Positions 1 to 5,431 of a stretch of DNA of 5,431 nt are shown piece by piece. The DNA is from JBBTWO01 sp038062745 (GTDB lineage: Bacteria > Patescibacteriota > Microgenomatia > UBA8517). Each line of letters opens with the position of its first letter. Position 1 is the stretch's first letter. The notes below the pieces were generated by a model. That model was not told the origin of the DNA. It made no database searches and worked only from the letters and a program-made list of their open reading frames with translations. The stretch spans positions 1-5,431 of the forward strand of contig JBBTWO010000017.1 in the NCBI GenBank assembly GCA_038062745.1, given 5' to 3'. Position numbers and translations under genes: made by a program.

Positions 1-20
1 TAGACATAGTTTTTATTCTA
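1..20 (-). promoter_or_regulatory. Possible -10 element and start codon of a further leftward gene
   Basis: On the minus strand, after the 145-residue gene, there is a TAGAAT hexamer (15-20), then seven bases, then an ATG at 7-5 that runs off the window edge. TAGAAT matches the TATAAT consensus at five of six positions. No convincing -35 element is present and the row is very AT-rich, so chance is a real alternative. If real, it marks the start of the next leftward gene, of which only two codons are visible. The rest of 1-52 holds only a poly-A run inside a three-base-pair GAC/GTC pairing, too weak to call a terminator. Confidence 0.25.
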
Positions 21-52
21 TTTATTTAATTCGTTCTCGACTTTTTTTCGTC

Positions 53-490
53 TTATCTATCAAGTTCTTCTAACCGCCTTTCTATATCTGATAACCTAGT
101 AATTCTCTCTCTGGCAAGTGTTGCCTGCAAATCAAGAAGAAATTTTCTGCGTTCTTCTTTTGCTGTATTTATTTCTTCTTGGGTTTGGACTGGGATAACT
201 TTTGTTTCCTCTTTTAAGATTTTGTTCCACTCAGTTTGAATACTGTGAGTTCGAAGTATTGCAACAAGGGGAGCTTTGTCATCCACATCCCAAGTTCTGG
301 CAAATTTAGCCCAACCACCAAAATCTTCTTGGGACTCCATATGATCCTTAATTTGCCAAGCTAACTCCATAATTCCACCCTCACTCTCGTCTACTTTAGC
401 ACCACCTTCAGCGGCAGTTTGGAGTCTAAAACAAATATATCTAATTTGTCTTCTGGTTAAGTCTTTAAGTGTTAAATTTTGTTTAGTCAT
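53..490 (-). CDS. Hypothetical charged protein, 145 aa, C-terminal coiled coil likely
   Basis: The function is not recognised. The protein is small, soluble and strongly charged, with no signal peptide or membrane segment. Residues 6-26 are rich in Arg and Leu (LTLKDLTRRQIRYICFRLQ) and look helical. A Gly/Glu-rich turn follows at 28-39, then a Trp-containing middle part (W45, W60, W67, W88). From about residue 104 to the end the sequence is almost entirely charged residues alternating with Leu and Ile, ending in RRLEELDR, which suggests a long helix or coiled coil. The ATG lies nine bases after the stop of the 613-residue gene on the same strand, so the two are probably co-transcribed. The preceding bases (ACAATATAT) contain no Shine-Dalgarno motif. 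Its position after large structural genes suggests a phage accessory, assembly or chaperone-like role, but that is inference from context only. The reading frame itself is well supported by length and spacing. Confidence 0.8.
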   Translation of the reverse strand: MTKQNLTLKDLTRRQIRYICFRLQTAAEGGAKVDESEGGIMELAWQIKDHMESQEDFGGWAKFARTWDVDDKAPLVAILRTHSIQTEWNKILKEETKVIPVQTQEEINTAKEERRKFLLDLQATLARERITRLSDIERRLEELDR

Positions 491-499
491 ATATATTGT

Positions 500-2341
500 T
501 TATGGATTACTATAATTTCTTTCATCGTTTGCAGTTACCGTAATGGAAATTCCAGTTGCTTGAGTAATGGTTGAGGTAACCGATACCCATTCAGCCAAAG
601 GTAATCCTTGAGCAACAACTGTAACAGGTGCTGCGGTTCCACCAGTTCTACCTCCTTGGACATTATTAGTATAGTCAAAATCGAAGTTAACAGTTGATGA
701 TGTAATTTGACCACTAATGTCACTTCCTGCGTTATTGTCAACAATGATGGCTCCTGCTGTATCAAATGGATTTTCCTCAACGGTAACCGAGGCTCCTGCT
801 GCTTCATTGACTGGATTATTGCTGTCTTGTTTAGTGAGCGCCGCAGTATTTGCTCCAGTGTCTACGGCTCCTACTAAAAAGACCCCATTGTCATTGGTTG
901 CTGCAAAGCCACTTGTTTTTATATAATCACCATTGACAAGGTGATCCAAAGTTGTCCCAGTCCAGCCTAAGGTACAAGTAGAGCCTGAGCTACCAGAAAT
1001 GCCAATATTTGTGCCAGTTGTTGTGGTGATGTAGGTAAAGTACATGGTGTATTTAGTGTTGGCATCGGTTTCTGAGACCAAGTTGGTGGAGAAGGTGATA
1101 GTTCCAGCAGCCACAAATGGATAGGTACGCTCGGTTGAGGTAAGAGGTACACCTTCGCTGTTTAAGCCCCCGCCATCAACTGTGATGTCGCGAAACACCA
1201 TGGAGTTTTGGTCGTTAACATTAAAGTTGCGAATAAGGACGCCGGGCTTGGTCTTTAAGGTATCACCAACGTATTCGAGTAAGTCTACTGCAACATTACC
1301 ATTAACGGTTCCATAACCTCCTTGAGTACCATTGTTAGTAGTTGTACCGGTATTAATATTAGAAGTTTTTCTTAATTGTCTTTGGCCCCAATTGTAAATT
1401 TGTTGGGCAGTAGCAGTACCGCTTGTTAAGTAAACAACTCTATTAAAAGCGTAGTAGGTGGTACCAATTTGTTGTTCACCGTCATATGCTTGCCAGGTGG
1501 ATGTTCCGCCAAAAGTAGCATAACCATTACTTGGAGTAGTAACAGTTCCTGCACCTGTACAAAAAGCCCATCTGCCGGTTCCATCTTTTACGACATCTGC
1601 AATTGAATAAGAAGTGGCTGCGGCTGTTGTGAAGCCTGCTCCTTTGAGATAAACAATTTTTACTTCCTGCCAGGGGCTGGTTGCGCTGTCTATGGTTGCG
1701 TCACTGGTGTTAATTTTAAGATCGGTTGAGTTGGATAAAGGCAACCTATACAAAACTGGCTCAAGAAGGGACAAGCCTTGTTCTGAAATAAGATTGTAAC
1801 TGGAGAAAAGCTTTCCAGTGCCAGTGCCCGATGCAATGCGCAAGAAAACCTTTAAGTAGCCAGTATAGTCAGTTACTCCTTGGTCTTTAATTCTAATGGC
1901 TTCGTTTAAGTTACCAGTTTTATCAAAGTTGGTGGTAGAAGCTGAAAAACCGGCAACTTGTTGATAGTATGCTTGGTCTGCAGATGAATCAAAGTTACCA
2001 AGGGAGATGATACCTGCATATTGATCACCATCTACTTCAGTCCAGCCACCGTCCCTGATCAATTGTCTGGTTTGGGAATCGGCCAAGGTCCAGCCATTTT
2101 GCAAGGTGCCGTCGGTTTTGGTAAACATTTTAATGGGGAACTTAAATTTATTAAGATTGGTGTCTGTTTTCCATTCTTCTTTCAAAAATGAGTACACGGC
2201 TTGAAGAGTGACGCCTGAAGTGGAACCGGGGTTTGAGTCAGCTAAATTTCCAGCGACTAAAAGCTGAATTGTTTTAGCACCTGTGCTTATTACAACTTCT
2301 GTACCTTGATTTAGTGAATCTGGATCGACGAGTTTAGCCAT
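500..2341 (-). CDS. Phage-type virion structural protein, 613 aa (tail/appendage-like)
   Basis: This large, beta-rich protein is full of Thr, Ser, Gly and Asn and has no signal peptide or transmembrane segment, as is typical of tailed-phage tail and fibre proteins. Residues 1-130 form a distinctive N-terminal region: MAKLVDPDSL, then GVTLQAVYSFLKEEWK (43-58), then TRQLIRDGGW (91-100). I recall this style of N-terminus from environmental, mainly marine, phage structural proteins, but that is memory and not a search. Residues 340-400 include a conserved-looking stretch around VLIRNFNVNDQNSMVFRDI (368-386). Residues 470-525 (GDYIKTSGF ... NNPVNEAAGASVTV) resemble a small beta domain found in phage tail proteins. 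The protein ends in NYSNP, like the FYTNP end of the 530-residue protein upstream. A promoter-like sequence lies immediately before the ATG, with no Shine-Dalgarno. Virion structural protein is fairly safe; the exact part is unknown. Confidence 0.75.
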   Translation of the reverse strand: MAKLVDPDSLNQGTEVVISTGAKTIQLLVAGNLADSNPGSTSGVTLQAVYSFLKEEWKTDTNLNKFKFPIKMFTKTDGTLQNGWTLADSQTRQLIRDGGWTEVDGDQYAGIISLGNFDSSADQAYYQQVAGFSASTTNFDKTGNLNEAIRIKDQGVTDYTGYLKVFLRIASGTGTGKLFSSYNLISEQGLSLLEPVLYRLPLSNSTDLKINTSDATIDSATSPWQEVKIVYLKGAGFTTAAATSYSIADVVKDGTGRWAFCTGAGTVTTPSNGYATFGGTSTWQAYDGEQQIGTTYYAFNRVVYLTSGTATAQQIYNWGQRQLRKTSNINTGTTTNNGTQGGYGTVNGNVAVDLLEYVGDTLKTKPGVLIRNFNVNDQNSMVFRDITVDGGGLNSEGVPLTSTERTYPFVAAGTITFSTNLVSETDANTKYTMYFTYITTTTGTNIGISGSSGSTCTLGWTGTTLDHLVNGDYIKTSGFAATNDNGVFLVGAVDTGANTAALTKQDSNNPVNEAAGASVTVEENPFDTAGAIIVDNNAGSDISGQITSSTVNFDFDYTNNVQGGRTGGTAAPVTVVAQGLPLAEWVSVTSTITQATGISITVTANDERNYSNP

Positions 2342-2347
2342 TTAATT

Positions 2348-2377
2348 ATTATCAATTAGGGGATGTAAGCAAGTCAA
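2348..2377 (-). promoter_or_regulatory. Promoter of the 613-aa structural gene, probably leaderless
   Basis: Reading leftward there is TTGACT (2372-2377), an 18-base spacer and GATAAT (2348-2353), each matching the sigma-70 consensus at five of six positions. Six bases then separate the -10 element from the ATG at 2341-2339, so the expected transcription start falls on the ATG itself. There is no Shine-Dalgarno sequence before the ATG, which agrees with a leaderless message. It would give the 613- and 145-residue genes their own transcription, needed if the inserted ATPase gene interrupts read-through from upstream. The sequence match is good, but no expression evidence is available. Confidence 0.55.
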
Positions 2378-2418
2378 TACGATCTTTCGAAAATATGCAA
2401 ACAAGAATTCCTAATTGA
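2352..2418. repeat. Nine-base inverted repeat in the divergent intergenic region
   Basis: TCAATTAGG at 2352-2360 is the exact reverse complement of CCTAATTGA at 2410-2418, with 49 bases between the arms. The left arm overlaps the last two bases of the -10 hexamer of the leftward promoter. An eight-base palindrome, TTTCGAAA (2385-2392), sits between the arms near the midpoint. It could be a pair of regulator sites, but arms this short in AT-rich DNA can arise by chance. Confidence 0.3.
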
Positions 2419-2425
2419 AGCTGGT

Positions 2426-2471
2426 AAGCTACAAATTAGTACTGTTTTGTAGCTTGACAGGCTACAAATTA
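2426..2471. repeat. Operator-like repeats around the ATPase promoter
   Basis: A perfect ten-base inverted repeat, AAGCTACAAA (2426-2435) and TTTGTAGCTT (2446-2455), is separated by ten bases. The core recurs as a direct repeat: GCTACAAATTA is found at 2428-2438 and again at 2461-2471, 33 bases apart, close to three helical turns. The three sites surround and partly overlap the -35 element at 2454-2459, and the last fills the spacer up to the extended -10. This is where a repressor would act, so the ATPase gene is probably controlled, perhaps by its own product, which has a probable winged helix. The repeats are plain in the sequence; their function is inferred. Confidence 0.6.
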
Positions 2472-2481
2472 ATGCTAAAAT
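2454..2481 (+). promoter_or_regulatory. Strong sigma-70-like promoter of the ATPase gene, extended -10
   Basis: There is a perfect TTGACA -35 (2454-2459), a 16-base spacer and TAAAAT (2476-2481) as the -10, five of six to consensus, preceded by TGC (2473-2475), giving an extended TGn -10. Only five bases (GGAGC) lie between the -10 and the ATG at 2487, so transcription should start at or within a base or two of this ATG. This decides the start codon: an in-frame TTG at 2415 and ATG at 2472 lie upstream of the predicted transcription start and could not be used from this promoter. GGAG at 2482-2485 is one base from the ATG, too close to act as a Shine-Dalgarno. Confidence 0.7.
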
Positions 2482-2486
2482 GGAGC

Positions 2487-3641
2487 ATGAGAAAGTATCA
2501 AAGAACAATTGAAAAAGACATTGAAGATTATCTTACTTCGGATGACTACGAGATATTCTTCATCTGGGGACCTAGAAGATCTGGGAAAACAACTTTGCTT
2601 AAGCAGTTGTCAGAAAAACTTTCTGTCCCTGTTTTTAATTTTGATATTTTAAGTGATCGTGAACCATTTGTCCGTACGCGTGAAGCCTTAGGAAAGTTAG
2701 CATCTGATCATAAAATTATTCTTATTGATGAAATTCAAAATTATCCTGAAGGAACTATAGCTGTTAAAATTTTGCATGATGAATACAAAGTGAAAATAAT
2801 TGCTACTGGAAGCAGTGAACTTAGACAAAAATCCAAAGACTTTGATACATTAGCTGGTAGATTTACTGAGCACTTTTGTTTACCACTTTCTATTTATGAA
2901 ATAACCCAAAATTCGAAATTTCCTACATACGAGGAGAGCAATTTTTTGCAGAAGTTGCAAAAAGATTTACAAATTTTTGGTGCTTATCCTGAGGTTTATA
3001 CAAATACAGATCTTTTAGAGGCGCAAAAGATTGATTTGTTGCAGATAATTTTTGATACATACATCTTGAAAGATATTATTGATATCTATAATTTAAAAAA
3101 TACCAAGCTTGCAAAAGATATTTTAACAAAGATTGCTCTTCAAATTGGGTCTGAAGTTTCCATAAATGAAATAGCCAACGATTTAAAGGCAACAGCTTCA
3201 ACAGTTTCAGATTATATTGAGATCTTTATTAAAAATTATGTTCTCATTCCACTTCCATCTTTTAAAACAAACCTAAGAAGAGCAGTCTCTGCAAACAGGA
3301 AACTCTTTTTCTACGATCTTGGTATTAGAAATATTTTGGTCAAAGACTTTAGGGAACTAGATATAAGGCCAGATAAAGGCGGAGTGTTTGAAAATTTTAT
3401 TGTGTCAGAAATTGAAAAACAGAGGAGGAATCAAAAAGTCCACCAATCCCTCTATTTTTATCGTGAATATGGAGGACAAGAAGTTGATCTGGTTTTGGAA
3501 GATTATAAAAAACAGTATAAAACTTTGGAAATAAAAGCAAACGAAGATACTAAAAGTAAAGATATTTTTCCCGTAAAGCATGATTTTAAAGTTATAAATT
3601 CAAAAAATTACTTTAATACGATTTCCGAGACTGTTAAGTAA
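2487..3641 (+). CDS. AAA_14/DUF4143 family ATPase (COG1373), 384 aa
   Basis: The protein is a P-loop ATPase of the AAA_14 plus DUF4143 family, about the usual length. Numbered from the ATG at 2487, Walker A is GPRRSGKTT (28-36), Walker B is IILIDEIQ (77-84), a sensor-1-like ATGSS is at 106-110 and the family LAGR motif is at 122-125. GAYPEV (165-170) closes the ATPase part. Residues about 205-258 look like a winged helix, with SINEIANDLKATASTVSDYI as the likely recognition region. The C-terminal domain (about 265-375) has E302 in VFENFIVSEI, D334 in GGQEVDLVL and ExK at 348-350 (EIK), a PD-(D/E)XK-like arrangement. The family is widespread in bacteria and archaea, and its biological role is poorly defined. 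The reading frame is open upstream to a TTG at 2415, but the promoter position favours 2487. It lies opposite to the structural genes and is more AT-rich in sampled rows, suggesting separately acquired cargo. A nuclease or defence activity is possible but unproven. Confidence 0.9.
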   Translation: MRKYQRTIEKDIEDYLTSDDYEIFFIWGPRRSGKTTLLKQLSEKLSVPVFNFDILSDREPFVRTREALGKLASDHKIILIDEIQNYPEGTIAVKILHDEYKVKIIATGSSELRQKSKDFDTLAGRFTEHFCLPLSIYEITQNSKFPTYEESNFLQKLQKDLQIFGAYPEVYTNTDLLEAQKIDLLQIIFDTYILKDIIDIYNLKNTKLAKDILTKIALQIGSEVSINEIANDLKATASTVSDYIEIFIKNYVLIPLPSFKTNLRRAVSANRKLFFYDLGIRNILVKDFRELDIRPDKGGVFENFIVSEIEKQRRNQKVHQSLYFYREYGGQEVDLVLEDYKKQYKTLEIKANEDTKSKDIFPVKHDFKVINSKNYFNTISETVK

Positions 3642-5234
3642 TTAAGGATTTGTATAGAAGGGATCGGTGTCCAGCTGGATTGTTAGAGTAGTGGTGCCAC
3701 TTGATGGCAGGGTGACATTGTTGACAGTTTTGGGTTGGTAACCTGCAACATTTAAGACATTGACGTAAGTTACTGTTCCACCGCCCGAGGAATATGAATA
3801 GGTAGTTGTGCCATCTGTAATGTTGTCTTCTTCAAATAAAATTGTGGTGTCAGAATTTTTTACAATTGTTACTTCACAGTTTTGAGTCAGGGCTGCTCCT
3901 TCGGAGTCAACAATGTTTATCACTAAAGATGCAGAGGAGGCAACAGTGGTCGAAGCTCCTGCGCCATTTCGAACAGAAATAGTACCTGCTCCACTTCCTG
4001 TAACATTTAAGGTAACTGATCCCCCAGAGTTGTTGTAAATTACTTCATTTCCCGTTGAGCCATCAGCAGATGCATAACTAAAAAATGAGTTACTTGCAAA
4101 GGCATATGTCCCGGCAGTGGTGATTTCCAGGGCATGATTTGAGCCATCCGAGGTGAAGGAGCAATTACTAATATTGGCTGGATTATTGGCAAGGATGGTA
4201 GCCGACGAAGTTGAACTGTCAAAAGTACAGCCATTAAAAACTGCACTTGCTTGGGTGATTAGGCCACATCGCCTGAAAGTTGACGTGTTAATTGTACTGT
4301 TGGCCAAAAAGGTAAAAGTGTTCATATCGGTAAATACACAACCATCAAAATTGACATCAGCATTATCAGTTACAACGAGCGTCCCCTTTGAAACTGTACC
4401 CAAAGATTTAATGGAAATGTTGGTCCAATCAACCCGACTGGTGGCATTTTGAATCTCAAAGGTATTAAAAGTTGCAGCCACCTTCTTAGTATTGGCAACT
4501 AAAATATTTTTATTGCTGTCCCTAAAATCAACAGCAGTCCCTGAGGATCCCATCAAAAATCTGCATTGCATGAGATATCCACCATCGATTGCCTGGAATT
4601 GACCATATCTGCGGTAGCCATTGGTGCCATCATTGTAATCATTAAATGTTGCAGCTCCTGCAAAAGTTGCATAATTTCCAGCTTCGCCATTGGTGCAGGT
4701 AAAATCTCTTCCATGGCGGAAAGCATCAATTCCCAAAGGCTGACCTTTAGATGGACCGGCTGCCGGAACATTGGCAGTTGCGCCAAAATATTGCAAAGTG
4801 GCAGAGGGGGAGCCAGTTGTATCGTCGGCCGTTGTTGTTGGATCAACTACACCACACACCCAACCACCATATGTTAAAGTATCTTTTCCACGAATGTCCC
4901 AGGCCTTGTAAGCCGTAGTGGCACTTCCTATTAGTAGTTGCATACCTCCTGGACTTCCAGCTTCGACGTCAAGAGAATTTGGTGCCCAGTAATAAATCCA
5001 CATATATACTGCTTTGCCTGAGGAGACAGTTTGGCCACTACCCATGTTATATATGATTCCCTTAATAGCAGTTGACCAGCCAGCTTTTGAAATACAATTT
5101 GATCCTTGGATAAAAAAGTCAGTTTCAGGTGCTACTAGTCCCGAAGCTCCACCCCCCAAAGCAGTCCAGCCGGTTGTGGAAGCCATGTCGGTTAGTAAAT
5201 CTGTCAAATCTGAAGCATATGTTGGTACTGCCAT
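3642..5234 (-). CDS. Phage-type tail fibre/appendage protein, 530 aa, beta-helix-like core
   Basis: This is a beta-rich protein without signal peptide or membrane segment. Residues 1-230 look like a globular beta-sandwich (many Gly, Trp and Tyr, for example KAVYMWIYYWAP at 74-85). Residues about 245-420 carry short recurring rungs of the form F-x-x-C-x-F: FDGCVF (296-301), FNGCTF (333-338), ISNCSF (355-360) and FASNSF (379-384). That is the pattern of a right-handed beta-helix, as in phage tailspikes. Residues about 435-520 (LVINIVDSEGAALTQ ... VAGYQPKTVNNVTLP) resemble an Ig-like or carboxypeptidase-regulatory-like domain. The end, FYTNP, matches the NYSNP end of the 613-residue protein. A role in receptor recognition or the virion surface is likely. 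No catalytic residues for glycan cleavage can be named. The ATG is preceded by a TATCAT -10-like hexamer and no Shine-Dalgarno. The TAA stop abuts the ATPase stop on the other strand. Confidence 0.75.
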   Translation of the reverse strand: MAVPTYASDLTDLLTDMASTTGWTALGGGASGLVAPETDFFIQGSNCISKAGWSTAIKGIIYNMGSGQTVSSGKAVYMWIYYWAPNSLDVEAGSPGGMQLLIGSATTAYKAWDIRGKDTLTYGGWVCGVVDPTTTADDTTGSPSATLQYFGATANVPAAGPSKGQPLGIDAFRHGRDFTCTNGEAGNYATFAGAATFNDYNDGTNGYRRYGQFQAIDGGYLMQCRFLMGSSGTAVDFRDSNKNILVANTKKVAATFNTFEIQNATSRVDWTNISIKSLGTVSKGTLVVTDNADVNFDGCVFTDMNTFTFLANSTINTSTFRRCGLITQASAVFNGCTFDSSTSSATILANNPANISNCSFTSDGSNHALEITTAGTYAFASNSFFSYASADGSTGNEVIYNNSGGSVTLNVTGSGAGTISVRNGAGASTTVASSASLVINIVDSEGAALTQNCEVTIVKNSDTTILFEEDNITDGTTTYSYSSGGGTVTYVNVLNVAGYQPKTVNNVTLPSSGTTTLTIQLDTDPFYTNP

Positions 5235-5240
5235 GTATTT

Positions 5241-5246
5241 ATGATA
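5241..5246 (-). promoter_or_regulatory. Possible -10 element before the 530-aa gene
   Basis: Reading leftward, TATCAT (5241-5246) matches TATAAT at five of six positions and stands six bases before the ATG at 5234-5232, the same geometry as the promoter of the 613-residue gene. No good -35 is found 16-18 bases further upstream, so it is weaker support. The 33-base gap to the stop of the preceding gene (5235-5267) also allows simple read-through from upstream. No Shine-Dalgarno motif is present in the gap. Confidence 0.35.
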
Positions 5247-5267
5247 TCAAAAAAATCAAATTAACTT

Positions 5268-5431
5268 CTAGTTTTCTGGGACTTTGTGGAGATGAATAAG
5301 ATATTTTTTCCTCAAAATTTGCCAATCAATGATTAAAATTACAAAGACAGCCACAGAAGTTAAGGCTGTAAGGAGTATGTTTCTGACAAAAACTTGATTT
5401 GGACCAGCTAAATAATAGTCTTTGGGGATGT
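5268..5431 (-). CDS. C-terminal 53 residues of a small membrane protein (partial)
   Basis: The frame enters at the right edge of the window and is open for 53 codons to a TAG at 5270-5268. The visible part starts IPKDYYLAGPNQVFVRN, then has a clear hydrophobic segment, ILLTALTSVAVFVILII (18-34), followed by a basic tail with RKK at 40-42 and a His-rich end (LIHLHKVPEN). One membrane helix with a positively charged C-terminal side suggests the tail faces the cytoplasm. The gene is on the same strand as the structural genes and ends 33 bases before the 530-residue gene. A holin-like or other small phage membrane protein would fit the place, but the N-terminus is outside the window and the family is not recognised. 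An unrelated open frame is possible; the well-formed membrane segment argues against it. Confidence 0.55.
   Translation of the reverse strand, partial: IPKDYYLAGPNQVFVRNILLTALTSVAVFVILIIDWQILRKKYLIHLHKVPEN

Noticed and set aside
38..52. Terminator after the 145-residue gene (a poly-A run flanked by GAC and GTC)
   Set aside because: The stem is only three base pairs and no U-tract follows on the minus strand.
535..1152. Extra frames inside the 613-residue gene on both strands (535-807 minus, 717-926 plus, 967-1152 minus)
   Set aside because: The translations are low-complexity Leu/Pro/Thr- or Ser/Ala-rich readings of a repetitive Thr/Gly-rich coding sequence, and no start signal precedes them.
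2415..2486. A 24-residue N-terminal extension of the ATPase from the TTG at 2415 (or a shorter one from the ATG at 2472)
   Set aside because: The stretch contains the -35, the extended -10 and the operator-like repeats, so it lies upstream of the predicted transcription start. Family members as I recall them begin shortly before the P-loop, as from the ATG at 2487.
2351..3652. Short similar sequences at the two ends of the ATPase cassette (CAATTAGGGGAT near 2353-2364 and TAATTAAGGATT near 3639-3650) as target-site duplications
   Set aside because: The match is imperfect, needs gaps, and is AT-rich. No terminal inverted repeats or transposase are present, so a transposon insertion cannot be supported.
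4153..4877. Open frames on the plus strand within the 530-residue gene (4153-4452 and 4566-4877)
   Set aside because: They lie wholly inside a long well-supported gene on the other strand, have no promoter or ribosome site, and give no recognisable domain. They are consistent with shadow frames.
3642..5234. A diversity-generating retroelement target or other hypervariable cassette in the fibre gene
   Set aside because: No reverse transcriptase, template repeat or C-type-lectin-like C-terminus is visible, and the gene's end is an Ig-like segment.

Overview
The window looks like part of the late structural region of a tailed phage or prophage, probably from uncultured aquatic bacteria or their viruses. 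Four genes read leftward (minus strand): the C-terminal end of a small membrane protein (5268-5431), a 530-residue beta-rich protein with a beta-helix-like core (3642-5234), a 613-residue beta-rich virion-type protein (500-2341) and a 145-residue charged protein (53-490). The two large proteins are rich in Thr, Ser, Gly and Asn, have no signal peptide, and resemble tail-fibre or other appendage proteins known mainly from environmental phage metagenomes. The phage assignment rests on sequence style and remembered similarity, because no terminase, portal or capsid gene is in view.

The structural run is interrupted by one gene on the opposite strand, a 384-residue ATPase (2487-3641) of the AAA_14/DUF4143 type (COG1373). 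It has a Walker A, a Walker B, a probable winged-helix segment and a C-terminal domain with a PD-(D/E)XK-like E...D...ExK pattern. It is more AT-rich than its neighbours in the rows sampled. It carries its own consensus-like promoter inside a set of direct and inverted repeats, and its stop codon abuts the stop of the 530-residue gene with no base between. This suggests an accessory cargo gene ('moron') expressed independently of the structural genes. Defence, superinfection exclusion or a lysogeny function are possible, but none is shown.

No gene here has a usable Shine-Dalgarno sequence. Instead, a -10-like hexamer lies 5-7 bases before the ATG of the ATPase, the 613-residue gene, the 530-residue gene and a possible further gene at the left edge. 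This would place transcription starts at or next to the ATG, so translation may be leaderless. The case is strongest for the two divergent promoters in the 145-base intergenic region 2342-2486, where -35 elements are also visible.

The standard genetic code fits all the genes (TGG for Trp; TAA or TAG stops). A low-GC host such as a Patescibacteria/CPR lineage is conceivable for the ATPase, but that is a guess from general resemblance. No tRNA, rRNA, CRISPR array, insertion-sequence ends or clear rho-independent terminator was found.
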